Shown here piece by piece: positions 1 to 7,090 of a DNA stretch of 64,000 nt. The translations under genes and the position numbers were made by a program. The notes below the pieces were generated by a model. It was not told the origin of the DNA. It was given only the letters and a program-made list of their open reading frames with translations, and ran no database searches. The DNA is from an uncultured Marinifilum sp. (GTDB taxonomy: Bacteria > Bacteroidota > Bacteroidia > Bacteroidales > Marinifilaceae). Every line of letters starts with the position of its first letter. The stretch's first letter is position 1. Location: assembly GCF_963677195.1 (NCBI RefSeq), contig NZ_OY781918.1:3584923-3648922 (forward strand). The letters run 5' to 3'.

Positions 1-141
1 AATTTCCACCAAATCAACACCTTTATCCTGCAAAAGTTGTAAAGTTGGAAGTGTATCTTCCAGTTTTGGATATCCCGCAGGAAAATAAATCGATAAAATG
101 TCTTTTCCTTTATTTTGAAATAATTGATCTATTCTGTTCAT
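1..141 (-). CDS. trpA: Tryptophan synthase alpha subunit, N-terminal part (cut by window edge)
   Basis: Only the first 47 codons are in the window. They begin MNRIDQLFQNKGKDIL and continue with SIYFPAGYPKLEDT, the TrpA N-terminal pattern in which phenylalanine-alanine-glycine-tyrosine-proline is followed by the strand leading to the catalytic glutamate. TrpA cleaves indole-3-glycerol phosphate to indole and passes it to TrpB. It is the last visible gene of the trp operon, following trpB after an unusually long 186-bp spacer. The ATG was chosen because it starts the family alignment. Identity is clear; completeness cannot be judged. Confidence 0.93.
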   Translation of the reverse strand, partial: MNRIDQLFQNKGKDILSIYFPAGYPKLEDTLPTLQLLQDKGVDLVEI

Positions 142-327
142 GATAAACAATGAATAATTAACAATGAGTAATTAATAATTTACTTAATCCCAATTGTTAA
201 CTGTTAATTACTAATTCTCTTAATTTATACTATCCTCCTCTACCTATCGACACCACAAGAACTTTCGGGATCTCCTAAAGAAGAAGGATTTTAAATTGGC
301 AACCTTTTCGTAATTATTAGTTCTTAA
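142..327. repeat. AT-rich trpB-trpA spacer with tandem and inverted repeats
   Basis: The spacer has a 14-bp imperfect tandem repeat (CAATGAATAATTAA at 148-161, CAATGAGTAATTAA at 162-175). The second copy recurs as a perfect 13-bp inverted repeat, AATGAGTAATTAA at 163-175 against TTAATTACTCATT at 324-336, which overlaps the trpB stop codon. The transcript could fold into a long hairpin between the two genes. No open reading frame or promoter is evident. It may be a dispersed intergenic repeat type, or it may set the TrpB:TrpA message ratio; the sequence alone does not decide. Confidence 0.6.
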
Positions 328-2145
328 TTACTCATTATTAATTGCCCTCATATAGGTTTCCATGTCCTTATCCCCTCGTCCGGATAGGTTTAGAACCACC
401 ACATCGTCTTTCTTAAATTTTATTTTTTTCAATGCAGCCAAAGCATGTGCCGATTCCAATGCAGGGATAATTCCTTCCGATTCAGCTAATACTTTCGCAG
501 CATCAAGAGCCTCCTGATCGGTGGCAGAAAGAAACTGCGCCCTACCCGAAACAGACAAATGTGCGTGCAATGGTCCAACACCAGGATAATCTAAACCTGC
601 CGATATGGAGTAAGGTTCTGTTATCTGCCCATCATCATCCTGCATTAACATGGTTTTACTTCCGTGGATAAAGCCTATATCGCCAATGGTAATGGTTGCA
701 GCTGTTTCTCCACTATCAACACCTAAACCCGAAGCTTCAACAGCCACAAGTTTTACATCTTTCTCATTCAGGTAATGATAAAAAGCTCCTGCAGCATTAC
801 TTCCTCCACCTACACAGGCAATTACATAATCAGGATTCGGATTTCCGGTCTCTTTTTCCAACTGCTCACGAATTTCTTCCGAAATAATAGATTGCAAGCG
901 AGTTACCAAATCAGGATAGGGATGTGGACCAACCACAGAACCAATCAGGTAAAACGATTCAGGATTTGCAATCCAATCGCGGATGGCTTCGTTGGTTGCA
1001 TCTTTTAAAGTCTGATTTCCCGAAATTGCCGGAACCACCTTCGCACCCAACATTTTCATGCGTGCCACATTTGGTGCCTGACGTTCCACATCTAAAGCCC
1101 CCATATACACGACACATTCCAAGCCAAACAAAGCACAAACCGTAGCCGTTGCAACACCATGCTGTCCTGCTCCTGTTTCCGCAATAATTCTTGTTTTGCC
1201 CATGTATTTGGCAATCAGAATTTGCCCAATGGTATTGTTTATTTTATGCGCTCCTGTGTGCGTTAAATCTTCGCGTTTCAGGTAAATATTAGTTCCATAT
1301 CGTTTCGAAAGATTCCCTGCTTTCGTTAAAGGTGTTGGGCGCCCAACATAATTATCTAGCAAACGAGCATAATCTTTCTTGAATTGCTCCGAAGCCAATA
1401 TTTTTAGGTAATTCTCCTGCAGTTCGTCAACATTTTTACGAAGTAATTCAGGAATATAAGCTCCTCCGAAATCTCCGTAGTATCCTCTGTCATTAACTGC
1501 AAATTTATCTTTGTTCATTGTATTCAATTCTAATTTATTTAAGAAGATTTTTAATTGATCAGCATTTTTCTTCGCTGCTTGCAATTCAAATCCAGAATTC
1601 AGATCTAACGCATATAGCTTGTCATGAGACAATTGTTTAATTTGTTCTGCATCTTGAACACCAATCCCTCCGCTTAAAAAGAAAGGTGTTTTACCTTGGT
1701 AACTTTTCAGCACTTCCCAATTGAATTTCTTACCACTTCCTCCGTAATTTTTAGTTTTGGTATCGAACAGAAAGAAATCGCAAACATCTTCATATTCATT
1801 CAAAGCATTAAATTGAAAGCTATCATTCATTTGAAAGGCCTTAACCACCTCAAAACCTGCATTTTTTACTTTTTTGCAATATTCAGCAGTTTCGGCACCA
1901 TGTAATTGCAAGGTATCTAGCTTGTATTTTTTTCCTTTTTCTAATAAAGTATCCAACTCTTCGTTCACAAACACACCAACTTTACTGATGTTTTTAGGAA
2001 ACATGGCAGGAATAACCGAATCGAATTCCTCTCCAACGTATCTTGGTGATTTTGGATAGAAAATAAAGCCAGCATAATCGATAGGCAATTGAACTAACTC
2101 CTTAATGTTATTGCTATATTTTAATCCACAAACTTTGATTTTCAT
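328..2145 (-). CDS. trpFB: TrpF-TrpB fusion: phosphoribosylanthranilate isomerase / tryptophan synthase beta
   Basis: One 605-residue reading frame carries two enzymes. Residues 1-208 are TrpF, which isomerises phosphoribosylanthranilate: catalytic Cys6 lies in KVCGL, and the ALDLNSGFE strand near the end carries the catalytic Asp. Residues 210-605 are TrpB, which condenses indole and serine: [10 protein letters not shown] at the start, the PLP lysine at about residue 301 in [11 protein letters not shown], and the phosphate loop [10 protein letters not shown]. The linker is only a few residues (LELNT), and no stop codon separates the halves. Met210 (ATG at 1518) is exactly where a free TrpB would start, so internal initiation could also make separate TrpB. 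Separate trpF and trpB genes are the more usual arrangement. Confidence 0.95.
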   Translation of the reverse strand: MKIKVCGLKYSNNIKELVQLPIDYAGFIFYPKSPRYVGEEFDSVIPAMFPKNISKVGVFVNEELDTLLEKGKKYKLDTLQLHGAETAEYCKKVKNAGFEVVKAFQMNDSFQFNALNEYEDVCDFFLFDTKTKNYGGSGKKFNWEVLKSYQGKTPFFLSGGIGVQDAEQIKQLSHDKLYALDLNSGFELQAAKKNADQLKIFLNKLELNTMNKDKFAVNDRGYYGDFGGAYIPELLRKNVDELQENYLKILASEQFKKDYARLLDNYVGRPTPLTKAGNLSKRYGTNIYLKREDLTHTGAHKINNTIGQILIAKYMGKTRIIAETGAGQHGVATATVCALFGLECVVYMGALDVERQAPNVARMKMLGAKVVPAISGNQTLKDATNEAIRDWIANPESFYLIGSVVGPHPYPDLVTRLQSIISEEIREQLEKETGNPNPDYVIACVGGGSNAAGAFYHYLNEKDVKLVAVEASGLGVDSGETAATITIGDIGFIHGSKTMLMQDDDGQITEPYSISAGLDYPGVGPLHAHLSVSGRAQFLSATDQEALDAAKVLAESEGIIPALESAHALAALKKIKFKKDDVVVLNLSGRGDKDMETYMRAINNE

Positions 2146-2327
2146 TGTAATTAAATTGAGGTTCTAGTTATTTATTTCGGGTTTAACACCCCTCTAATCC
2201 CCTCTTAAAGGGGAACTTTGGTATCTGCAACAGATAAATTATCATCAAAAATTCCTTATACCTTTATCCTTTTGCCTTCTATCTTTTTCCATTATCCTTT
2301 GTCCTTTTTAATCACCATGGCCTATCC
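2146..2327. repeat. trpC-trpF spacer with low-complexity words and a small hairpin
   Basis: This 182-bp spacer contains a polypyrimidine stretch (about 2258-2310) built of degenerate TTATCCTTT words, and a compact CCCCT/AGGGG hairpin at 2199-2213 next to another CCCCTCTAAT word. No ORF is supported. Such word-repeat spacers recur at other junctions in this aromatic cluster. Confidence 0.5.
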
Positions 2328-3125
2328 CTACTCCGATATTTCTTTTATAAATTCATTACATGCATCGCCAGGAGAAACTTGCTTCATAAAGTATTCACCC
2401 ATTAAAAATGCCTGAAAACCCTTATCTCTCATTTCTTTTACAATACCAGCACTACTCAATCCGCTCTCTGCCACTCGTATCATATCCTCTGGCAATTTAC
2501 TCGCCAATTGAATGGACTTATGAGTATCTACTGCAAAAGTTTTTAGGTTTCGGTTGTTAATTCCTACCAAGTCTACAAACTTGTTTACATACTCCAATTC
2601 CGATTCATCATGCAATTCTAATAAAACCTCCATGCCTAATTCCTTGGCCAGAAAAGCAAAATCTTTGCATCTCTGTGGTGTTAAAATAGCTGCGATTAGC
2701 AGAATTACATCAGCTCCCATTGCTTTCGATTGGTAAATCTGATAAGGATCTACAATAAACTCCTTACGCAACAATGGAATTTGCAGTGTTTTTCTGGCGG
2801 CATCAAAATCCTCTGCTTGGGCTCCAAAAAAACTTTCATCGGTAAGCACAGAAACCATTGAAACTCCTGCTTCTTGGTATTTCCCAACTACCTCGTTCGG
2901 ACTAACATTACCATTAATCACACCTTTAGATGGGGACTGGCGCTTAAATTCAGCTATCACACCAGAAGCTCCTTTTTTTCTGATCGATTCCTTGGCAGAA
3001 TAACACTTGCGTTTAAAATTCTCTTCGGTCATTACCTGGTAAATAGGCTGTTTCATTTTCTGAACAGCAACCTCAGCCAGTTTTTTCTGAACAATACGAT
3101 CTAATATATTTGGCTTTGCACTCAT
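2328..3125 (-). CDS. trpC: Indole-3-glycerol phosphate synthase
   Basis: This 265-residue single-domain TIM-barrel enzyme closes the ring of carboxyphenylaminodeoxyribulose phosphate to indole-3-glycerol phosphate. Visible hallmarks are IAEFKRQSPSKG (residues 57-68, phosphate binding and catalytic Lys), RKEFIVDPYQIYQSKAMGAD, LELHDESELE, GINNRNLKTF and RVAESGL. It is not fused to TrpF, which instead sits at the front of TrpB downstream. It starts 3 bp after trpD ends, so the two are probably translationally coupled. Length is normal for the family. Confidence 0.97.
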   Translation of the reverse strand: MSAKPNILDRIVQKKLAEVAVQKMKQPIYQVMTEENFKRKCYSAKESIRKKGASGVIAEFKRQSPSKGVINGNVSPNEVVGKYQEAGVSMVSVLTDESFFGAQAEDFDAARKTLQIPLLRKEFIVDPYQIYQSKAMGADVILLIAAILTPQRCKDFAFLAKELGMEVLLELHDESELEYVNKFVDLVGINNRNLKTFAVDTHKSIQLASKLPEDMIRVAESGLSSAGIVKEMRDKGFQAFLMGEYFMKQVSPGDACNEFIKEISE

Positions 3126-3128
3126 CTT

Positions 3129-4115
3129 CTAGTTTGTTAATTTCTTTAACACTTCGTAAGCATTCCCAGACTTTAAAGACTCTACAGCTCTTCCAATAGC
3201 ATCTTCTCTGCTAATTTCAGGATGCAAACAATGAATTGCTAAACCTGCATTTCTTGTCACAACAGCATTCTGAGCATCTGTTCCCTCTCCTTTAAGGATA
3301 TCAGTAAAAATCCTAGCAGCCTGTTCAACATTCTCTCCACCATGCAATTCGGTTGGATCCAGCTTTCTATGACCAAATTCTTCCGGTTCTAAAAGCTCTT
3401 CCATGCCATTACCTATCAACTTAACTTTATCGGTTAAAGAAACCTCATCGTATCCATCAACTCCGTGAATAATGGTATATTTTGAATCGGTTTGTTGTAA
3501 TAGGTATTGATACAGGCGCGCCAATTCAAGATCGAAAACACCAACAATTTGATTCTTAGGTCGCGAAGGATTTACCAATGGACCAAGCATATTAAAGAAA
3601 GTACGTACACCCAAATCTCTTCGGATTGGAGCTATATTTTTCATTGCCGGATTAAACAAAGGAGCATGCAAAAAGCATATTCCAGCTTTATCCAAATCTC
3701 TTTTTAAATCTTCTTCCTTATTTTTAAACTGATACCCCAAATGCTCAATTACATTAGATGATCCGCAAAAAGAAGAAACACCATAATTACCATGTTTGGT
3801 AACTTTTTCTCCCGCTCCGGCAACTACAAAAGATGCTAAAGTTGAAATGTTAAAAGTATTTTTTCCATCGCCTCCGGTTCCACATAAATCAACCCCATTG
3901 TATTCCGATAAATCAACTGGAATACAAAGCTCTAAAAGTGCTTCTCTAAATCCTGTTAACTCCTCTACGGTAATGCTTCGCATCATAAATACGGTAAGAA
4001 AAGAGGTAATCTGAAACTCATTAAAGTTTCCTTTGGCAATCTTAATCAAAACCTCTTTCGCCTCTTCCCTTTTTAAGGTTTTGTGTTCAAATAAGTGGTG
4101 TAGTATATTTTTCAT
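3129..4115 (-). CDS. trpD: Anthranilate phosphoribosyltransferase
   Basis: This 328-residue enzyme transfers phosphoribose from PRPP to anthranilate. The PRPP-binding signature DLCGTGGDGKNTFNIST lies at about residues 76-92, followed by KHGNYGVSSFCGSSNVIEHLG. The GVRTFFNMLGPLVNPSRP segment is typical of the anthranilate-binding half. The protein is separate from TrpG, unlike the enterobacterial TrpGD fusion. It follows trpG after a 62-bp spacer that resembles the spacer in front of tyrA on the other strand. Confidence 0.97.
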   Translation of the reverse strand: MKNILHHLFEHKTLKREEAKEVLIKIAKGNFNEFQITSFLTVFMMRSITVEELTGFREALLELCIPVDLSEYNGVDLCGTGGDGKNTFNISTLASFVVAGAGEKVTKHGNYGVSSFCGSSNVIEHLGYQFKNKEEDLKRDLDKAGICFLHAPLFNPAMKNIAPIRRDLGVRTFFNMLGPLVNPSRPKNQIVGVFDLELARLYQYLLQQTDSKYTIIHGVDGYDEVSLTDKVKLIGNGMEELLEPEEFGHRKLDPTELHGGENVEQAARIFTDILKGEGTDAQNAVVTRNAGLAIHCLHPEISREDAIGRAVESLKSGNAYEVLKKLTN

Positions 4116-4177
4116 TGTTGTTTCTTATTAGCAATCAGCTATTTAATACTTAAAACTTGTTACTTGTAGCTTGGAAC
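4116..4177 (-). repeat. trpG-trpD spacer, related to the aminotransferase-tyrA spacer
   Basis: Read on the minus strand, this spacer contains AACAAGTTTTAAGT (4161-4148), then TAGCTGATTG (4141-4132), then AATAAGAAA just before the trpD ATG. The same three blocks in the same order, directly before a start codon, occur on the plus strand at 8250-8326. The 14-bp block is identical in both. This indicates a shared intergenic element, not chance AT-rich sequence. Confidence 0.6.
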
Positions 4178-4747
4178 TTATCCTTTCAGCCAATTCTCAA
4201 TCATTTTCATTCCCTCTGGTGTTAAAACCGATTCCGGATGAAATTGAACCCCTTCCACATCATATTCCTTATGGCGAATTCCCATAATCTGTCCTTCTTC
4301 ATCTTCACAAGTAACAACAAGGCAATCGGGCAAATCCTTTTTAACCACATTCCAGGAATGGTATCTTCCAGCTTGAAACTCTTTCTCTAAGCCATGCAAA
4401 ACTCCTTTATCATCATCTGTTCGGTAAACCAAAGTTGCCACACCATGATATACTTTATCTAAATTTTCTATGCTTCCACCAAACACTTCGGCAATTGCCT
4501 GTTCTCCCAAACAAACCCCTAGTATTGATTTACTTGCAGCATATTCTTTAATCACATCCTTTAAGATTCCAGCCTCATCAGGAATTCCCGGACCTGGCGA
4601 CAATAAAATCTTATCAAACTTTGCCACATCCTTCAATTCAATTTCTCTGTTACGATGAACTTCAACATCCTTAGCTCCCAGCTTGCGCAGATATTCTACC
4701 AAATTATAGGTAAAGGAATCGTAATTATCTAATACTAATATCTTCAT
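4178..4747 (-). CDS. trpG: Anthranilate synthase glutamine amidotransferase component
   Basis: This 189-residue class I glutamine amidotransferase supplies ammonia from glutamine to TrpE. The nucleophile is Cys79 in ILGVCLGEQAIAEVFGG. The His-Glu pair of the triad lies at residues 170 and 172 in GVQFHPESVLTPEG. The N-terminus shows the family start ILVLDNYDSFTYNL and the oxyanion-side motif LLSPGPGIP. It follows trpE by 3 bp, as expected for a coupled TrpE/TrpG pair. PabA is the alternative identity, but the operon settles it as TrpG. Confidence 0.97.
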   Translation of the reverse strand: MKILVLDNYDSFTYNLVEYLRKLGAKDVEVHRNREIELKDVAKFDKILLSPGPGIPDEAGILKDVIKEYAASKSILGVCLGEQAIAEVFGGSIENLDKVYHGVATLVYRTDDDKGVLHGLEKEFQAGRYHSWNVVKKDLPDCLVVTCEDEEGQIMGIRHKEYDVEGVQFHPESVLTPEGMKMIENWLKG

Positions 4748-4750
4748 ATC

Positions 4751-6151
4751 CTATATATTTTCGGCTATTGCTAATGCTTTACGCAAAGCAGCTAATTTGT
4801 TACTTACTTCGTTTAACTCACTCTCTTCGTTCGATTTTTCGACCACACCAGCTCCCGCCTGAAAATACAAATTATTGTCTTTGCTCATAAAACTACGAAT
4901 TGTAATGGCCTGATTTACTTCGCCATTAAATCCCAAAGCTCCAATACAACCTCCGTAAAAACCTCGGGCTGTGGGTTCGTATTTATCAATTAACTCCATG
5001 GCTCTGTATTTAGGTGCTCCCGATAAAGTTCCTGCAGGAAAAGTATCGCCCATTAACTGGAACGGATTGTAATTTTCAGGTAATTCGCCAGAAACTTTCG
5101 AAACCAAATGGATAACATGAGAGAAGTACTGTACTTCGCAAAAAGTCTCTACTTTAATGTTCTGAGCATCGCGACTCAAATCATTTCTGGCCAAATCGAC
5201 TAACATAACATGCTCTGCCTGCTCTTTTTCGTCTTTCAATAATTCCTTAGCTAACTCGGCATCTTTAACTGCATCGCCGGTTCTTCTAAAAGTACCTGCA
5301 ATTGGGTGAATGTAAGCTTTTTTGTTTTTGATTTCGATTTGTGCTTCGGGCGAAGATCCCATAATGCGATACGAACCATAATCGAAATAAAACAAGTAAG
5401 GCGATGGATTAATTGATCGTAATGCACGATACAAATTAAAATCATCACCTTTATATTTTTGAGAAAACTGACGAGATAGAACAATTTGAAATACATCGCC
5501 CCGTTTGCAGTGCTGTTTTCCTTTTGTCACCAAATTCTTATAGGTCTCATCATCCATATTAGATTGCTCTTCCCCATCTAAAGAAAATGTGAAAGCAGGT
5601 AAACTTCTGTTTCTTAACAAATCAGAAACCTCTCTAATTCTCGATTCATCGCCATTCTTCACCAACTCAATAATCTTCAAGGTATTGTTAAAATGATTCA
5701 CCTCAATTATAAAACGGTAAAGAGAATAACACATTTGCGGAATTCCAGATTGCTTTTTATCCAAATTAAAATCAAGATCCTCGAAATAAGGAACCGCATC
5801 ATAAGTCGTATATCCAAATAAAGCATTGGCTTTCGGCACATTTTCTTTTTCTTCCAAATCGAACTGATTCACAAAATCTTTCAGTTTACCCGAAACAAAA
5901 CGCTTTCCTTTTTCTCTAGCATCACATATTTGCTTAACTCCTTCAATTTCTTCAATCAGTTCGCCATCCTTCAAAGTAATACTTGCAATGGGTTCTAAAG
6001 CAATAAACGAACTGGCATTTTCCGGACTGTGGTAATCCGAACTTTCCAGTAAAATTGCACCTGGAAAACGGTCTCGCAATTTTATATACATACTAACCGG
6101 AGTAATTACATCGGCAAGCATTTCCTTTTTTCTGTACTTAAATTTTATCAT
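4751..6151 (-). CDS. trpE: Anthranilate synthase component I
   Basis: This 466-residue enzyme makes anthranilate from chorismate and is the first committed step of tryptophan synthesis. The LLES motif at residues 34-37 is the tryptophan feedback-inhibition site. The catalytic chorismate-binding domain shows HPIAGTFRRTGD, HVMLVDLARNDLSRDA, FPAGTLSGAPKYRAMELI (about 371-388) and GGCIGALGF. The start at 6151 is preceded by a T-run and the leader terminator. Met11 is an alternative start that would still keep LLES. The gene sits directly behind a leader-peptide attenuator, so transcription is probably controlled by Trp-tRNA charging. Confidence 0.97.
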   Translation of the reverse strand: MIKFKYRKKEMLADVITPVSMYIKLRDRFPGAILLESSDYHSPENASSFIALEPIASITLKDGELIEEIEGVKQICDAREKGKRFVSGKLKDFVNQFDLEEKENVPKANALFGYTTYDAVPYFEDLDFNLDKKQSGIPQMCYSLYRFIIEVNHFNNTLKIIELVKNGDESRIREVSDLLRNRSLPAFTFSLDGEEQSNMDDETYKNLVTKGKQHCKRGDVFQIVLSRQFSQKYKGDDFNLYRALRSINPSPYLFYFDYGSYRIMGSSPEAQIEIKNKKAYIHPIAGTFRRTGDAVKDAELAKELLKDEKEQAEHVMLVDLARNDLSRDAQNIKVETFCEVQYFSHVIHLVSKVSGELPENYNPFQLMGDTFPAGTLSGAPKYRAMELIDKYEPTARGFYGGCIGALGFNGEVNQAITIRSFMSKDNNLYFQAGAGVVEKSNEESELNEVSNKLAALRKALAIAENI

Positions 6152-6175
6152 TTGGCTAATCGTTAAATTCTATTC

Positions 6176-6210
6176 AAAAAAAAAGCGACCTACTGAGATC
6201 AGTAGGCCGC
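6176..6210 (-). terminator. trp leader terminator (attenuator hairpin) before trpE
   Basis: On the minus strand a 12-bp stem (GCGGCCTACTGA with TCAGTAGGTCGC, one G-U pair, plus-strand arms 6199-6210 and 6185-6196) is followed at once by nine T residues (complement of 6176-6184). It lies between the trp leader ORF and trpE, only 24 bp before the trpE ATG, so it must be bypassed for trpE to be made. I found no strong antiterminator partner for its 5' arm. A weaker hairpin just upstream (TTAGTT with AACTAA) may take part in the switch. Confidence 0.88.
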
Positions 6211-6238
6211 TTGCTTTATTAGTTTATTTTATCTGGAA

Positions 6239-6328
6239 CTAAATTTTGCATATAAAGAGGACACTTCCACTCATGTTGTTTGAGAGATTACAGCTGTGCC
6301 ACCAATATTTGCTTTTCATTCCTTGCAT
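6239..6328 (-). CDS. trpL: trp operon leader peptide with tandem Trp codons
   Basis: This small 29-codon ORF starts MQGMKSKYWWHSCNL and ends with TAG before the leader terminator. It carries two adjacent Trp codons (TGG TGG, plus-strand 6299-6304) at positions 9 and 10. Position and content are those of a classical leader peptide whose translation senses charged Trp-tRNA. An alternative start is Met4. A purine-rich stretch precedes the ATG. The promoter-like element at 6350-6382 lies just upstream. Two consecutive Trp codons in a 29-codon ORF directly before trpE are very unlikely by chance, but expression is inferred. Confidence 0.82.
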   Translation of the reverse strand: MQGMKSKYWWHSCNLSNNMSGSVLFICKI

Positions 6329-6349
6329 AATTTTTCTTTTTTGCTCCTA

Positions 6350-6382
6350 CAAATCTAAATAATATTTTTCACAAATTCCAAA
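6350..6382 (-). promoter_or_regulatory. Candidate Bacteroidota-type promoter of the trp operon
   Basis: The minus strand has TAGATTTG (complement of 6350-6357), matching the -7 consensus TAnnTTTG. A TTTG -33 element (complement of 6379-6382) lies 21 bp away. Transcription would start about 15-20 bp before the trp leader ATG. A second TAnnTTTG match (TACATTTG) overlaps the -33 region but lacks a good partner. Confidence 0.55.
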
Positions 6383-6710
6383 TGTAATTCTTTAAAATAA
6401 TTGAATAACCACCCCATAAAACAGGCTATACACCCTAATTTTACTACACTTACAGTGATGTTTATTTTTTTATTATTTTTTTTTCAAAATTAAATACAAT
6501 AAATATTTTAAAAAACACACCTGTACTTTTAAAGGGATATTAAAAATTAAAAGACACTTTTATGCACATACACCCCCTGTAAAACACCACCTAAAAAACA
6601 TTTTAATAAAAAAAACAAAAATAACTCGCAAACACCTAATTTTACAGGCATTCGACTTGTAATACAGAAACAATTCAAACGTTAACATTTCATTAAGTTT
6701 AAAACCGAAA
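6383..6710. other. Central AT-rich part of the trp / tyr-aro divergent region
   Basis: This stretch lies between the two leader systems. It is strongly AT-rich, with a T-rich tract at about 6460-6482. I see no convincing gene, hairpin or repeat in it. A minus-strand frame crossing 6560-6793 overlaps the plus-strand promoter and first Phe/Tyr leader and has no family features, so it was not called. Confidence 0.5.
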
Positions 6711-6741
6711 TTTGCAGGTAAAGAAATAATTCCTACATTTG
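6711..6741 (+). promoter_or_regulatory. Bacteroidota-type promoter of the tyr/aro operon
   Basis: TTTG at 6711-6714, a 19-bp spacer, then TACATTTG at 6734-6741 match the Bacteroidota primary sigma consensus (TTTG, 19-21 bp, TAnnTTTG) exactly. The first Phe/Tyr leader ORF begins 36 bp downstream, so transcripts from here would carry both leader peptides and both terminators before the first enzyme gene. Confidence 0.75.
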
Positions 6742-6776
6742 AATCGTAGTTAACAATGAAACAATTGATATTAACG

Positions 6777-6836
6777 ATGAAAACATTTAGCACTTACTTT
6801 TATTACTTCTGGTATTTCTATTATCCACAACGATAA
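6777..6836 (+). CDS. Phe/Tyr-rich leader peptide 1 of the tyr/aro operon
   Basis: This 19-codon ORF encodes MKTFSTYFYYFWYFYYPQR. Ten of its residues are Phe or Tyr (6 Tyr, 4 Phe) plus one Trp, nearly all in one block at residues 7-16. That is the signature of a leader peptide sensing charged Tyr- and Phe-tRNA. The stop codon TAA (6834-6836) directly abuts GGGCAAGAG (6837-6845), the antiterminator strand. A ribosome finishing the peptide would cover that strand; one stalled on Tyr/Phe codons would leave it free. It is not recorded as a long ORF because of its size. Confidence 0.85.
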   Translation: MKTFSTYFYYFWYFYYPQR

Positions 6837-6837
6837 G

Positions 6838-6888
6838 GGCAAGAGTTGATATGTAACAAATCGAACAGATACATAAAAAAGTCTTGCC
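6838..6888 (+). promoter_or_regulatory. Antiterminator pairing of attenuator 1
   Basis: GGCAAGA (6838-6844), immediately after the leader 1 stop codon, is perfectly complementary to TCTTGCC (6882-6888), which is the 5' arm of terminator 1. The two pairings are mutually exclusive, giving a simple two-state switch. Leader translation to the stop codon favours termination, and stalling earlier favours read-through. Confidence 0.75.
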
Positions 6889-6910
6889 AAATAGGTAGGA
6901 CTTTTTTTTT
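6876..6910 (+). terminator. Terminator 1 of the tandem tyr/aro attenuator
   Basis: The stem GTCTTGCC (6881-6888) pairs with GGTAGGAC (6894-6901) through 8 pairs, two of them G-U, around an AAATA loop. Nine T residues follow (6902-6910). It sits between leader peptide 1 and leader peptide 2, so termination here also prevents synthesis of the second leader. Confidence 0.87.
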
Positions 6911-6925
6911 ATATTAAATTATACA

Positions 6926-7015
6926 ATGAGCAATAAAGCATTTTCATACCGATTTTATTTTTATTATTACTGGTTTACAATAAATCGGCAGGATGCCTTA
7001 TACCTAAACTCATAG
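6926..7015 (+). CDS. Phe/Tyr-rich leader peptide 2 of the tyr/aro operon
   Basis: This second small ORF (29 codons) starts 15 bp after the T-run of terminator 1. It begins MSNKAFSYR, continues with FYFYYYWF at residues 10-17 and ends with DALYLNS. Ten residues are Phe or Tyr. The antiterminator strand GGCAGGAT (6987-6994) lies inside the ORF, shortly after the Phe/Tyr block. Ribosomes reading past the block would disrupt it, while stalled ribosomes would leave it exposed. Placement, composition and matching hairpins repeat the logic of leader 1, so a tandem attenuator is the best reading. Confidence 0.83.
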   Translation: MSNKAFSYRFYFYYYWFTINRQDALYLNS

Positions 7016-7036
7016 AAAACGTATAAATATCCTGCC
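6987..7036 (+). promoter_or_regulatory. Antiterminator pairing of attenuator 2
   Basis: GGCAGGAT (6987-6994), within leader ORF 2, is perfectly complementary over 8 bp to ATCCTGCC (7029-7036), which contains the 5' arm of terminator 2. This again gives two mutually exclusive folds. Confidence 0.75.
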
Positions 7037-7057
7037 ATAAAAGCAGGATTTTTTTTT
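7029..7057 (+). terminator. Terminator 2 of the tandem tyr/aro attenuator
   Basis: ATCCTGC (7029-7035) pairs perfectly with GCAGGAT (7043-7049) and is followed by a run of T residues to 7057. The aminotransferase ATG is at 7091, so this hairpin is the last gate before the operon. Confidence 0.88.
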
Positions 7058-7090
7058 GACCAAAACCACAATTTTTAATCAAATACAAAA

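Noticed and set aside
6339..6355. GTAGG upstream of the trp leader as antiterminator partner for CCTAC in the terminator
   Set aside because: It would lie at or before the predicted transcription start, and only 5 bp could pair.
6560..6793. A 77-codon minus-strand ORF across the tyr/aro promoter
   Set aside because: It has no family features and runs antisense through a consensus promoter and a Phe/Tyr leader ORF; its content reflects the antisense of AT-rich DNA.
6711..7090. T-box riboswitch or known aptamer as explanation for the tandem terminators
   Set aside because: No T-box sequence or aptamer core was seen, while the Phe/Tyr-rich ORFs with matching antiterminators explain the layout directly.
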